Of a DNA stretch of 64,000 nt, positions 1 through 11,312 are shown piece by piece. Both the position numbers and the translations under genes were made by a program. A model generated the notes under the pieces. The model searched no databases. It saw only the letters and a list, made by a program, of their open reading frames with translations, and was not told the origin of the DNA. Origin of the DNA: Hymenopellis radicata (taxonomy: Eukaryota; Basidiomycota; Agaricomycetes; Agaricales; Physalacriaceae). Every line of letters begins with the position of its first letter. The first letter of the stretch is position 1. Location: positions 1-64,000 of the forward strand of contig JADNRX010000025.1 in NCBI GenBank assembly GCA_015501595.1. The letters are read 5' to 3'.

Positions 1-2170
1 CCGTCGTGTTCGATAATAGTGGTCAGGTCGATCGACTTCTGCTCTCACAACCATCCACGAGGACCTCAAAGCAAGACTGACTCGCCTCCGCCGACGTTAT
101 TGGCCGCTTTTCGTAAAACTCGTTAATGTCCGGAACATTTTCAATCGCAGGTCCCGAATCGACCAGGTCCACGCCAGGAATAGCGAGGACGGCGGCGGCG
201 GGGGTATTTACCTCGCCTGACACTGCGCTCCTTGACTCCAGGGATGATAAATTGTATGTTCTGCATTTCTTCGCCTTGATGCCGTTCGTTCTTCTCCGCG
301 AAAGCGACCACTGTTTTGACCTTGCCGGGCGCAGCGTTGGAGCCGACAACCCTCTCGCAGAAGAAAAGGAGCTCCAGACCAATGCCAATGGCAGGGCGCC
401 AATTTTCGCAACAACGGATTTCATTGGGATTTAGTCTGATCATGACGGGAGGAGGCTGGAGGAGGAGAAGGCTGGTATGTTACTATCCTGTCATCTGAGG
501 ATATATTTGCTGATTTACTCATCAGATAATCTGTGGCCCTTAGTCTGTACCAGACTGGACATACACTCTCCCCGTGGCTGTTTTACATTGTCTGCAATGA
601 AAGCTCTTCGTTTCCTTCCATGGGCCGACTGATGTGATATAGTCGGGTGAAACGTTGCTCTTTCTCACTTGTCCATTAGCTGGGCTGGTCCACACGCCTT
701 TCACCGCCTTCTCTAGATGGACTCAACCGACTCTGCGATAATGTCTTACTCGACAAGGGCTGTCTTTCCATTCACAACAGGCAGATGATTTGCATCATGC
801 TTCCTCGCATATATCATGTAAGGCCGTTCTCAGAAAACGACTGCGCCAAAGCGTGTGTAACGTCGATGTTGCCAAGTAGCCTGACAACTGCAGCATGAAT
901 CGAGTCCGTCGCCAAGTAGGACGCTTGGATAGAAAGGGTACGTCTTTCGCATCCGAGAAACCTTTGTGTGCCGACTCATTTTGTACAGAACCGTCCCGTA
1001 TGGCGAGCTGAATCGGATAGTCGCCGCTGTAGAGATCCTCAAATACCATATGGCGAGCGTGGGCAAGGTGGACTTGCTGTGTGATGTCTAGCTTTCTTGT
1101 CCGCGTTCGACGACACGCTCGGGGGTCAACAGCGCGTCCATCCTTCAACGAAACACTTCCGCCCCTTGATCTTCCTCGGCTCAGGCCAGAGCGAAATGGT
1201 ATTCTTACTGCTCGGCGACGAAGCCGACGCCGGAAAGGTACGTTCTTCATCGTTATTCCCGTTGATAGCGTTTACATTCAAAACTTACAGAAGTCTCTTA
1301 GTAGCTCAAGATCTGCACTTCGAACCAGGTCGTCGGTCGGCCTTCGGCATTGAATCTCTAGCACCCTAGCACCCTCGTCTCTACGTGCCGGACTTAGGCT
1401 TAATGGCGACAACGCACAATGAGGCGATATTGATGAATCTGGAAGATGCGCCGAGCTCGAGAGAGACAGAGGTGTGCGTGAAGCCGACGCGCCGGCCTCT
1501 GGCAACAAGACTGACATCGCGGTCAAACATCGATATCGCTAATTAGAGTCAACCAGGACGTGCGCGCAAAGCAGGGAATTGTCACGTCTCGCGCTCAGTT
1601 CTACCCTTTGGATGAGGCAAGGATGAGGGATCCAGATCAGCGAAGGTACGTCCATCGTCTAATCTTTATCCTGAGTATCGTTGACCCAAGTTCGACTGTG
1701 TAGGTGCACGGAATGATGTATTACATCCCCGTCCCGGAACGCTCGTTCGGAATTGTATTAGGCGCAAGCCCTCACCCCCTGGGCGAACAACGCGGAAAGG
1801 ACCTCCTCAGGCTCCAGTCTTGAAGTGATCCTGTCTATTCAACCCGAATGGAGAGCCTCTCCTCTACCATGTGTGCCTCACTTGCCTGAGCCGCTCTTCT
1901 TGTCCGTCCTCGCACGCCATCATGATTTGCATGTGGTCTCTGTTCAAGCAGAAACCAGGCCCACCTCGCTTGTCTCAGGAATCGATTCGTGAAGAGGGAG
2001 TAGCGCCTGTGCGAGGTGGTACTGGCGGGGCTGGGAGAACGAGCATGCGCAAGACATTATGTCGTCCACGAAAAGCAGGAGCATGCCGCCGTCGTGCGAC
2101 AGATTGGCGTCGTTTTGTCATCCCTAGAGACATCATTGGGAGGTGATCTTAGATATCTCTCGTTTATTTG
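1..2170. other. No supported gene
   Basis: Several short overlapping reading frames occur on both strands (longest 151 codons, minus strand, 795-1250). None shows a recognisable domain, a consistent exon chain or a signal peptide. Short stretches around 1,080-1,370 look protein-like but are broken. The stretch may hold old gene remnants belonging to the duplicated cluster that follows. I cannot assign a gene here. Confidence 0.5.
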
Positions 2171-2174
2171 TCGG

Positions 2175-2570
2175 TCTGCTGGTGAAGCTGGCAGAGAAGT
2201 TCGCTAGCGACGGCCTCGACTTTTATTCTGTCCAAGTCGACGTCAAGACGCAGTAGAAGACGCCTCGAATCGCCTGTGAATAATGTCGGGCTCATGTACA
2301 GCAGCGCCGAGCCACCCTCTGGAATTTGCGACGCGGTCTCCATCAACCTATGTCGCGCCGAGGTTCAGCAAGACTACCTTGAATGGCTGTTCGGCTGAGG
2401 GAAAGATGGACAAACAGGGTGCCGGTGTCATCACGCTGGTTGGGCCGAGGAGAAGGATAAGGCTTGTACGGTATTCCTTTTGTCTCTTTACCTGTTTGCT
2501 GAGTTGTTCATTAGGCGTTCTAATGAGCTACCGCGGCAAGTCTCCCGGTAGGTGGTGGGCACTGGGCACG
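2175..2570 (+). pseudogene. Degenerate short-chain dehydrogenase copy (SDR psi-1)
   Basis: This is a decayed relative of the intact SDR gene at 24,887-25,679. Two stretches align clearly in nucleotides. Positions 2,185-2,350 match the part of the intact gene from AKLASDGLDVHF through the segment after NNAGVGL. Positions 2,365-2,560 match the C-terminal part around TTGLNGF and GPEEKDK, the terminal intron and the last exon. The Rossmann N-terminus, the NNAG-to-YxxxK middle and the catalytic Tyr/Lys are deleted, and stops interrupt the frame. The retained terminal intron shows it came from genomic duplication, not retroposition. Seven-TM pseudogene 7TM-1 follows in the same orientation, as a 7TM gene follows SDR psi-2 further right. 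This pairing supports duplication as a block. Confidence 0.75.
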
Positions 2571-3147
2571 TACGGTCTCGCCTGGAAACTCGCTCAATCG
2601 AAATCACTGTTCGCATCTCCTTTGTCCATTGTGGAAGTTCAAGTAGACCATCAACAATTGCACTGATGTTCCAACGATTTGGTCTGATTTAGGACTTGGC
2701 GAACTTTGTCTAGGTCGATGATACATCTCGAGTTCATCTCGTTTCAGCGGCGCGAGGAGTTGACGGAGAGATCGGGCTCGCCGGCGTTGGTCTAGGTGCT
2801 TATCGATAGAGCGTATTTGCTCCTGGCGATTCCGACTCCGACTGAGACACCTGGCGCGTGTGAGATGGGCACACACATGGTCCGAAAGCCTCGCATCTTA
2901 TCCACAAGACGTGGGTTTATCCATCCACCTCCTCCTCCTTCTTCTTCGAAGCACTGCGAAGACGTCACGAATGTGTTGAGTTGAGACGAAGACAGAAGCC
3001 GGCTGCAAATACGCTCTAATGGAGCAATGATAAGTACGATGAACAAGGTAAGGCGCTTTGAACAAATCAACGATCTATCATCCACACTGCCCTATCGCCT
3101 ATGTACATAAAGAGACAGATGTGTGCGTAGCTTTTGCCACGAATCAT
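2571..3147. other. Spacer, no gene
   Basis: No supported reading frame. Parts around 2,720-2,800 resemble the spacer that follows SDR psi-2 near 21,490-21,560 (shared 'gttcatctc...cag' and 'gccggcg' blocks). This is consistent with the spacer being part of the duplicated unit. It also contains the upstream region of 7TM-1. Confidence 0.4.
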
Positions 3148-4460
3148 CATGTCTTCAACATTTGAGGACTATGGGCTCACCGCAGCTGATGTCCAGGCCT
3201 TGACCTCGTTGACCTTACATCGTACAATTCTCCTTGTCTTTTGTCACGGGATTTACACCTGCATCTTCTTCATTGCCTTACATTACATAGGTGAGGCTCT
3301 TATACTCGTTTCTCTTTCTCAGATTGACGTCTTTGATAGCTCAGAGCACTCAGCCCATTCAGAAGCGAATCACCTTGGCGGGCATTGTCGCCTTCTTGTG
3401 GTCTGCCAACACCATTATGATGGGCTTGGAATGGAAATATGCCGATAACATATTGATTGTCCATGGAAGATCACTGTAGGATGAATACAACGGTTACCTC
3501 CATACCGATTTATCGGAGGGCCTCACAATCAGTATTTTTCGAGCTCTCTTGGAGCTCTCAATACCATTGTGGCGGACTTGATATTGGTGTGTGCATTTAG
3601 AACTCCGATTGCTTTTCGATTGCTGACCTCCCTGACTAGATTTGGCGCTGCTGGGTGTTGTACGGTGGGAATCTGGCAGTCATTGCTGTCCCAGTCTTTG
3701 CGTCATCACTGAGACAAGTGAGTCCATATTCTTACAAGGTTTTCCCCTTTGACACCTTTTTGGATAGCAAGCGTCTGCTTCATCATGGTGTTCATGTATG
3801 CGAGTCCTGGCCTCCCCGATGCCCAGGTTAATTGGTCCCTGGTCTATTACTCCATGACCGTGCTAACGAATAGCCTGTGTACTTTTCTCATCATATTTCG
3901 CGTTGTGCGGATTAGCAACCTAGGCGCAAGCCTGAAGACGTATCGGGGTATCATCGAGATTGTTTTTGAATCCGCTGTCATGTATGCAATCGTCTATATC
4001 GTCCTTCTTGGTTGCTATGCATCCGAGTTCTACACAAATCAGACAGTCATGAGCGCCACCTCCTACCTTATTAATATATCATACAGCATCACAGTAAGTT
4101 ATTCATGTAACCATTGATCATTCTGACTTGTTCTTCTAGGGTATTGCGCCGACCCTCATCATCGCCCGCGTCATGGCCGGACACTCGCGTCCAGACGATT
4201 CCTGGACGCGTTCTTCCCTTCCCCACTTGCGAAGTCCGATGCGCTCTCTCGCGGAGTCTTTGCGCTTTGCCAGTACTCCCAACCAAAGTAACAGTACGGG
4301 ACGCACTCTTACGAACATTGGCTGGGAGCAGGCTCGAGACTCGGAGCCTCAGGTTGCCGAAGGCGAGCAAGGAGAAGATGGAGATGTGCAGCGTGAAGTT
4401 GAGGCGTCCGAGCACGGTAAGCGCACCGAGCCTTGTAATTCGTCCGTGGAAAAGGTTTGA
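3148..4460 (+). pseudogene. Seven-TM membrane protein, broken copy (7TM-1)
   Basis: The start (MSSTFEDYGLTAADVQ), intron positions and C-terminus (IARVMAGHSRP and a polar tail) parallel the intact paralogue at 22,455-23,756, including the WRCW motif after TM3. The family is an Agaricomycete-expanded seven-TM protein type of unknown function. Three lesions are visible against the paralogue: an in-frame TAG at 3,476-3,478 where the paralogue has GAG; an 11-bp tandem duplication at 3,541-3,559 that shifts the frame before TM3; and a missing base in the CCC run at 3,690-3,692. The first two look like real decay. The third fits the homopolymer indel pattern seen elsewhere in the window. A truncated N-terminal protein could still be made from the first two exons. 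Confidence 0.7.
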
Positions 4461-5142
4461 GGTCGAGAATTGGCGATATCATTTCTCTGTATTATTTTGG
4501 GCGGTTCTGACAATTACACTTCTCACAACTGTCCAATGTTACTTCACTACTATCCATAAATTTTTTCGCCATCGTTTAGATTGTGAACTACTACATTCTC
4601 CCATATTCATATATACTTATCTGTGGTTGACCCGAAATATAATCCCTGCTCAGAACGACTCGTGGCGTCACATCTTCTTTCCCTCGTCACCTGCACGATG
4701 AACTTTACTGTCATTCCCAGCCAAGCCACGCTATACGACAGATATCTGCGCAGACTGGACAGTTCTGACGCCGTCGTGGACAAAATGGCGTACAGGACAT
4801 CGTTGGGAAATCCAAGTACATGGGCAAGGTTGTGAGCGCGCTAGCATGGATAGAGCCCAGTCTCGTCCAGGACGTCGAAGAAGGATATATAGAGCATCAG
4901 GCTGACGCTCCATCGTAGATCTCGGATGGGATTGTTCGCGCGCCGACGCTAGTAGGAAATGAAGTTATGTGAACTGAACATAGTAAAGCTCGGAATGCCA
5001 ACTAGAAACATAGCAGGCTGCCCGTTGTCTGCTTGGTCGCGAGTTTGAGTGGTCCGTTACTAACACCCCCCGGACCAGGCCGGTGGTTTATAATACTGCG
5101 CCACCCTAAGTTATTCACTTCGAAGTGTGGCGGTGCAAAAAA
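4461..5142. other. Intergenic, no gene
   Basis: AT-rich 3' flank of 7TM-1 followed by unassigned sequence. No frame with coding character was seen. Immediately left of the tRNA there is a C-run and the sequence 'gtggcggtgc', with no clear element ends. Confidence 0.5.
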
Positions 5143-5222
5143 GGGCCTCACTGGGAATTGAACCCAGGACCTCCTCGATTGTCCAACCCAAACGAGGAAT
5201 CATGCGACTAGACCATAAGGCC
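5143..5222 (-). tRNA. tRNA-Pro (anticodon UGG) with a very short intron
   Basis: On the minus strand a full cloverleaf can be folded. The acceptor stem GGCCTTA pairs with TGAGGCC (one G-U). The D-arm contains TGGTCTAGT (A box). The anticodon stem CCTCG/CGAGG encloses a 15-nt loop. The T-arm is CTGGG-TTCAATT-CCCAG (B box). The loop reads TTTGGGT followed by 8 extra bases, which fits anticodon TGG at 5,188-5,190 and an 8-nt intron after position 37. The intron boundary is inferred; the stems are seen directly. Confidence 0.9.
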
Positions 5223-5634
5223 ATGCTCAATCGTGGCATCTGGCTTTCAGGTTACGGTCTCATCAAATACTCCTCAACAAATGAATGTCCATTTTCAAGT
5301 TTCAAGCAAGGCCAAGACAACACATTAGTGTTACAAGGGAATTTTCATTTCTCGTAGTAGTATTCGAGGTACACTGATGTACAACGTAGGAGACTACAAC
5401 ATTTTGGTATGTAGAACAGCAGGATTCAAAGCGGGGACGAAAGCGAGAGCAAGAAATATAATGCGAGGAACCAAAAAGAAAACGGACGGTACGAATGAGC
5501 GTGGTGCGAAGACAAATCATCAAATGTAAACAGGAAAAATAAGGAATGTGAAAGCAATGCGACAGCGAAAGCAAAACAAGGAAAGAAGAGAGATTTGTTA
5601 GTGGAAATCCAAAGTTGAGAGAGAAACGACGAAA

Positions 5635-6442
5635 TCACACCGCCGATCGACGGGAAATCGCGATGAAAACGACGCGAAGGCCGGCGTAGACGAAGCAGCA
5701 CGGTCCGCAGAAGTTGATGAGCATGAGGATAGACAACATGGCGAGCATGTCGCCTAGATCCTCGGGAGATGAGGAGGAGGAGGACATGACAGTCCGAACA
5801 GATGCCCTGTTCATCGGCGTCAACTTGAAGCGCCTTTTGGGTTGTGGATCATCGACGATCCAGCCGAGGCGGCGTCGGGTCTCCATAGGTGTACGATACG
5901 CGCGGCGCGGATTGACAGTGGATGTCTCATTATCCGGCACGGGCGAGAGGAGAGGACGACGCGCCCGAGCGAGCGTAGGCGGGTGCGAGGTGATGGGGGT
6001 TTGAGGAGGAGTCAGCGTGGGAGATATGATGGGTTTGTTCTGTGCAAACGATCACGATGAGCTACACGTGAGGCGGGTTTGGTATTGGGAGCCTACCGAC
6101 TGGATACGGTTCTTGCCTTCAGAGATATAGGCGCGTAGCTCCATGACGCATTCAGCGTCCAGGAAAGCAACATCGTTTGCTACTGAAGTTACCTGCGGGC
6201 ATCTTTAGTAGAAGACGCAGGTAGCGAGCAGATGCGCTCACCGAGGCTGTGGTTGGCGCAACAATGGTCGCGTCATCTGGATCCACTACGTTGAAGTACA
6301 TCGCGTATGCGATGGATGAACGAATACTGGAGCGGATGGGAGAAAGCACAGATAAGATTCACTTGCACTGGGGAGTTCGGAGGTGAGCGTAACTTCTACG
6401 ATGTACACGCAGTCCACATTGCTTAAATAGTGGACCACCCAT
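5635..6442 (-). CDS. Unrecognised small protein with a C-terminal membrane segment
   Basis: Reads as a spliced minus-strand gene. The last exon (5,635-6,039) is proline/arginine-rich, then carries an SSSSSS run and a strongly hydrophobic stretch (LAMLSILMLINFCGPCCFVY) before a short basic tail, so it is a probable C-terminally anchored membrane protein. Two upstream exons (6,097-6,192 and 6,242-6,326) join in frame with GTAGGC..CACAG and GTGAGC..GCAG introns. They encode an acidic, conserved-looking segment (YFNVVDPDDATIV, FLDAECVMELRAYISEGK). The 5' end is uncertain. An in-frame first exon from ATG at 6,442 is possible, but it needs a 36-nt intron, which is short even for a fungus. I do not recognise the family. 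Confidence 0.5.
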
Positions 6443-7272
6443 CGGAGTTGAAATCACCCCTGCCATTTCCCATTGTTCGACATTATCATGGATAAAAAAG
6501 GCAACACACTGAGCGCGTTCCCTGCGGACACCTATTGTTCGACTAACCTCTTTCTTTGTTCCCTAGAAGAGTCATGTCTAGGCGCAATTGCAATGAGGAA
6601 GCGAGATCCGAGGGTACTTGTGTCGAATGTGGAAGACAAAGCAAGGGCCCCTCGATCAAAAGTCTCTCTCTTCGAAAATAGCCTAAAATGGTACCGTGGG
6701 ACTTTTTGACCCCTAAATCCGCCACTTGCTATTATCACGTCGCGTCGTCTTCTTCTGATCCAGCTCTAGTAACTCCTTTCTGTTTCCGATTCGATCTTCC
6801 AATCAACGCTTTCGGTTGATTCAATATCATGAACGATACGACACGACTTGGATGTAGTTACAGTATAATAGGATCAGTATGGGTCTTTACCCAGTGAGGA
6901 CTAGTTCTGAATGCATGACTTAGTAATAAGTCACTTGGAAGTCAATGGCTTCTGCGCGTTCTCAACCGTCAGCACTACCGGGATTTGTGTAACTTGGCCA
7001 TTTCAATAACTCACGAGTTCTGGAATGCCCAAGTCACGCTTTTCCCCCAGCTGAGCTCGTGTATCGTTGCAGCGTCAGCGATACGAATATGCTGATACCG
7101 AATACATAGAATTACACTGTACAGCTTGGTATACTATGCAAACACAATGAAGAACTCTGAAAATCGAGCGAGCGTAAGATACCACATTCATGAATCATAT
7201 CAAAAGGTCCAAAAGAATGATTCTGGTACGAGTCAAAATTAAATACACTGAAAAAATAAAAACCTCTTCTCC
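6443..7272. other. Intergenic, no gene
   Basis: Contains the upstream region of the small membrane-protein gene and the 3' flank of the TVP38-like gene. Short frames around 6,470-6,740 exist on both strands but have no recognisable content. AT-rich towards 7,250. Confidence 0.5.
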
Positions 7273-9092
7273 TCATCTTGCATGTGTCGCGTAACTCGGC
7301 GGCGGTGGCGAATACGTCCTCCGGATCTCACCATCCGACTCACTCCCCGTCGACTTATGTGTATTATACGACAGTTCCGCTTCATGGCGTGCTCGTGGGG
7401 TAAGCGGTTCCTCTTCTGGCGCGTATGGATTCGGGAGCGGCGCCCTGCCGGCAAACGTAGCCATCCTCGGCGTAGCCGACGTGTATGCAGGCTCTGAGTA
7501 AGCCGCCGCAGGCGATTGACGTGGTGATTGGGGCTGCGTGCCAGCAAAGGTGGCCGTTCGAGGCGTAGAAGACGTGTACGCACTCTCTGTCATAGGTGAA
7601 TGAGTGTAAGGCAAGTGTGAAGGTGAATGAGTGTAAGGCAACTGTGAGGGTGATTCGGGATAGTGGGTGTTCGAATTGCCTCGGGTAGGCGACTGTCGAT
7701 GTTGTAATTGTGAATCGGGGTACTGCGCGCGCGGGTATGAGACGCCGATGCCAGGCGGTGTTCGAGTGTATCGCCCTCTATCCCACGCAACCTCATCTGT
7801 ACGTGGGTGGGCCACTGATGAATCTGAATGACCCGACGACGACGTGTCATCAGACTCCTCCCGCTTTTGATAACCATAATTATTACTTGGCTTGTATTCG
7901 TAGACATCGCTGTTGCTGGGGGATGGCGCATACACAATCGTCGACCCGATTTGGGATGTAAATGGATACTGCGGTCGGGGTGACGTTAAGGGGATGTTGA
8001 CCTCGGACGTAGAAGGTCCTGGAGAGTAGGCGTTGGCCAGTTTCGCCTGTCTCGCCTTGCGGCGTTCATAGATTACCTGTGGCTTGACCTTGTTCATTTG
8101 TCGGTAAATGTACCACATAGCGGCGATAGTAATGAGGAATGTGACGGCGAGGACCACATCTGAGATGATGCGGGACTTGGTATCAGTCGTCCCAGACGCG
8201 GATTGTTCTAGAATAACGCCGAGGTAGACAGTTATGAACTGTTTCGGGAGGGAAAGAATGGCAGCGATAGAAAAGACGATAATGCCCATACCGCACGTGG
8301 AGAAGACGGCGGTTGTGAAATGTCCAGGAATAGCACTGAGACGGGCTATGAGGGCAATCTTGAAACCTCCGTCGCGGACAACTTTAGCCAAACATGCATA
8401 GGGGATTTTGGTGCGCTCCATCTTTTCTCCTCGAGCGCGGCAACAGTATTTGAAGGCGTAAAAGTTGCCCACTTCCCCGATAAAAGTTCCTGCAGCGACA
8501 ATCCCGAATCCTATCCATAAGCCCCAGACGACACCGCATAGAACAGCGACAATTTCGTGGCCAAAGAGCGGTGGGAAGGAAATGACGAAGAGCACGCCTA
8601 TCGGGATTATCCAACCATATGAAAGGCTGTCAACTAATTAGCTTAACGCACTAGTCTGCGGGAAATCACCTACTCGTGCATCCACCGCGTCACGGGCGTC
8701 AACCATTCCACAATCTGCTTGTGATACAGTGTCATGAGGGCGGTGAGAGTGCAAATAATAACCAGTGCAACATAGTACCCTGTTGAGGGTTAGCAAATTG
8801 TCCAGCACGACTACGGACACGTACATATCCATTCCTTGCGTATCCAGAATCGCCACTTTCCGAGTGTCTCCCAGTCAAATGCGCCAGTTTTGAGCTCTTT
8901 CGCCTCGCTCGGCGTTGGACTTGGCGTGCGACTGAGATCGCGCCTGCCCAGACCCCCGGGAGCTAGCGTAACGGTCGACGGAGGCCCATAATTGCCCGTC
9001 GGTGGAGGATATGGGTGGTTGTTTACGGAGAGATTGGGGGTACTCCACGGTTCCTCAAAGGTGTGGCGATGTCGGGGCTCGTATTGGGTCAT
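7273..9092 (-). CDS. TVP38/TMEM64 (VTT-domain) family membrane protein
   Basis: Three exons: 8,825-9,092, 8,674-8,779 and 7,273-8,626, joined by clean GTACGT..AACAG and GTAGGT..GACAG introns; about 575 residues. The cytosolic N-terminus is proline/serine-rich. TM segments follow from YYVALVIICTLTALMTLY. The VTT core has the family's gly-rich loop (PPLFGHEIVAVLCGVVWG..GFGIVAAGTFIGE) and the R(L/F)SAIPGHFTTAVFSTCG segment. The long C-terminal half (from about residue 290) is disordered, rich in P, S, T and Y, with repeats of PSHLPYTHSP and of a TPR(T/M)ATFAG motif. Family members are Golgi/ER multi-pass proteins, and the VTT superfamily includes lipid scramblases. A role in membrane traffic or lipid distribution is inference from the family. 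No frame break was seen. Confidence 0.88.
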
Positions 9093-10083
9093 AGCTGGAG
9101 CTGATCTTGGTTCTAAGTCGCCCAGCGAATGTCAGAATGTCGTGGAGAAGGTCGGTCAACGACAGCGAGAACGTGTAGGAGGGTGTCGCCGACGTCGTGA
9201 TGGTCGGAAGTGAACCTGTGATGGCATAGCCTTGGCATTGTTACCGTCGACGACATCACTGAATTTCCGTTTCTTTGGCCGGTATTGTACTTGAATATTG
9301 ACGGCGAGCTCCATTCCCGTGGTCGTTGAATGCAGAGCACGTCTTGTTCCATCATCTGTATGCATGTATGCGCCGTCGGCCACATTATCGGCCACCGGAA
9401 ATGCCTAAAATAGAATAGACTGCTTACGAGATCCTCTAAGCGATATGAGGGACTGCGCGTATACGCGCGACGAACACGATGGATAAATATTCGTGTTGTG
9501 CTTGCAGTCTATCTAGTCCTTGTATTTGTTAGTTGAAAGTTAACGTTCTGAGGTGCACCTCTAGCTGTCGACAGCTGCAGAGTGGTTTAGGCTACATTAC
9601 TGCAGTAGAAAGCCTCTATTACACTATAATGTAGCATCGATAGAGGGATATCTAACGATTAGCGGTTCTCAAGCAAACATCTTTATCATGTTTAACAACT
9701 GTACATGTCCATCTGGTGATATTTCACTATCAAAGTCAGGTCAAAGTCATTCAATGAATGCTCATTAGCACGCGATGCTCACCAATTCGCGCGGAAACCA
9801 TCCTGAAAAGCGGTCGAAAATCCAAATGCCCAAGTTCCGAAACGAGACCGCCAACTTGGCGCGCTTGTGGTGGAAAACATTATGCGATGAACGCTGCTCA
9901 AGCCGCGGGACTGCAGAGGAGAGGGAAAGATAGGCAATAGTAAACTGAAATGGTTCGAAATGGTCTCTGTGAGCTTGGATCGCGACATATCCCAGTGGCG
10001 AATGAAGCTCAGACTTGAGAGCAGCGACCAGTGAGTCTTAAGATTTTTCAGATGATCTCCCGATCAAAGTTCGTGCCAAGGCT
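9093..10083. other. Intergenic, no gene
   Basis: Upstream region of the TVP38-like gene (9,093-9,400) and the 3' flank of 7TM-2. Small frames at 9,113-9,395 (minus) lack coding signatures. Sequence at 9,540-9,700 is AT-rich with short inverted repeats but no clear element ends. Confidence 0.5.
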
Positions 10084-11312
10084 TCAACACCACGCATATA
10101 CTTCTTCCCCTGAAGTCCTCCTAATAAATCGTGTAATTTCCTCCAAGGCAATATCCGTGGTGGCATGCCCTGGCCTATGTGTATCATAAGGTGGTCCACT
10201 GGCAAATCGCATAGACTCTGTCAGTGTCACAGACAGCATATTGCTTGTCGATGGGTCCTTCGGACGCCCTTTTCCGGCCATGATACGCGCAATGATGAGT
10301 GTCGGTGCAATGCCCTGTCAGTTGGAATCACCATTGAGCACTCAAGACGCAATGGAAGACGCTCACCGTGATGCTGCATGATAACACCTGCGGGTAGATG
10401 AACTTTGACACGATACGCACGTCTGGGGCGTAGAATTCATACGCATACACGACGAGGACGGCAACCTGGACCGCGGAATACAATGCGGCTGATTGAATGA
10501 ATATTTCAATGATGCCGCCATCTGTTCTGAGGCTCGCGCTGACGCCATTTACCCAGACGATGTGAGACAGGATCAAGGACGTGCAGAGGCCGTTCGTGAC
10601 AACGGTCATCGAGTAACAAATCACAACCCATTTCACCCAGTTCACTCCTGGAATCGGATCTGTGGCTTCCGGGAGAGAGACCAATATTGCGAAACTAACT
10701 GTTCGAGATAGATGAGCTCGATTACGGGATGTGTGAAGCACTTACTTGTCTCAAACCCCAAACATAAGCTAGGTAGAGACGCGACTTTCCAGCTACGGCC
10801 ATATAGCATGTAGCAGTGCCAGATCTGACGTTCGGGTTGAATCGACAATCAACAATCAAGGCATATAAACACACCAGGATCAAATCGGCCAGAAAGGTAC
10901 AAAGACCTCGAAGCACATAGCTCGCGGTAGTCCCGGGCAGTCCATCCCGGAACTTGTTGAATCTCAACTCTGTCGACGCAGCACTATGCCCACTGAAGAC
11001 GAAAGCATCGTCAACAAACTCCCACTGAAAGGCCACAATGACGGTTTCGACGAGCCACAAAAACGTGACGATGCTGGCGAAGATAATTCGTCGTCGGTTA
11101 CCGCCTTTGTTGGAAGCTGCCCGAAACGCTGTCAGTACAGATATCAGCAGTACAGCAAGTAGACTGTTACCGATGTAGTACAAGGCGGCGCCGAATATGC
11201 AAGTATGAACAGCATGACAGAAGAGAAAGAGCATCATAGAGTGCAAAGTGGTCCGAGATATATCCTGAACGTCTGCCTCTGTGATAACCACTCCCTCAAA
11301 TTTGAAGCCCAT
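10084..11312 (-). CDS. Seven-TM membrane protein, intact (7TM-2)
   Basis: Five exons (11,171-11,312; 10,875-11,116; 10,746-10,824; 10,367-10,698; 10,084-10,314) sum to 342 codons with consistent phases. This is the same family as 7TM-1 and 7TM-3 and shares their exon pattern. It has a conserved N-terminal block (TEADVQDISRTTLH..LFLFCHAVHTCIF), TM3 running into an LIL-IWHCYMLYGR motif (the paralogue has IWRCWVMYGG), a WVVICYSMTVVTNGLCT TM5, and a GIAPTLIIARIMAGKGRP end to TM7 followed by a polar cytosolic tail. It is on the opposite strand and more diverged than the 7TM-1/7TM-3 pair, so it is an older duplicate. Such proteins are greatly expanded in Agaricomycetes. A receptor-like role is often guessed but not shown. 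Confidence 0.82.

Noticed and set aside
126..434. Opposite-strand open frames of 100-133 codons at the left edge
   Set aside because: Mutually overlapping frames with no domain, no signal peptide and no exon chain; typical chance frames in GC-rich DNA.
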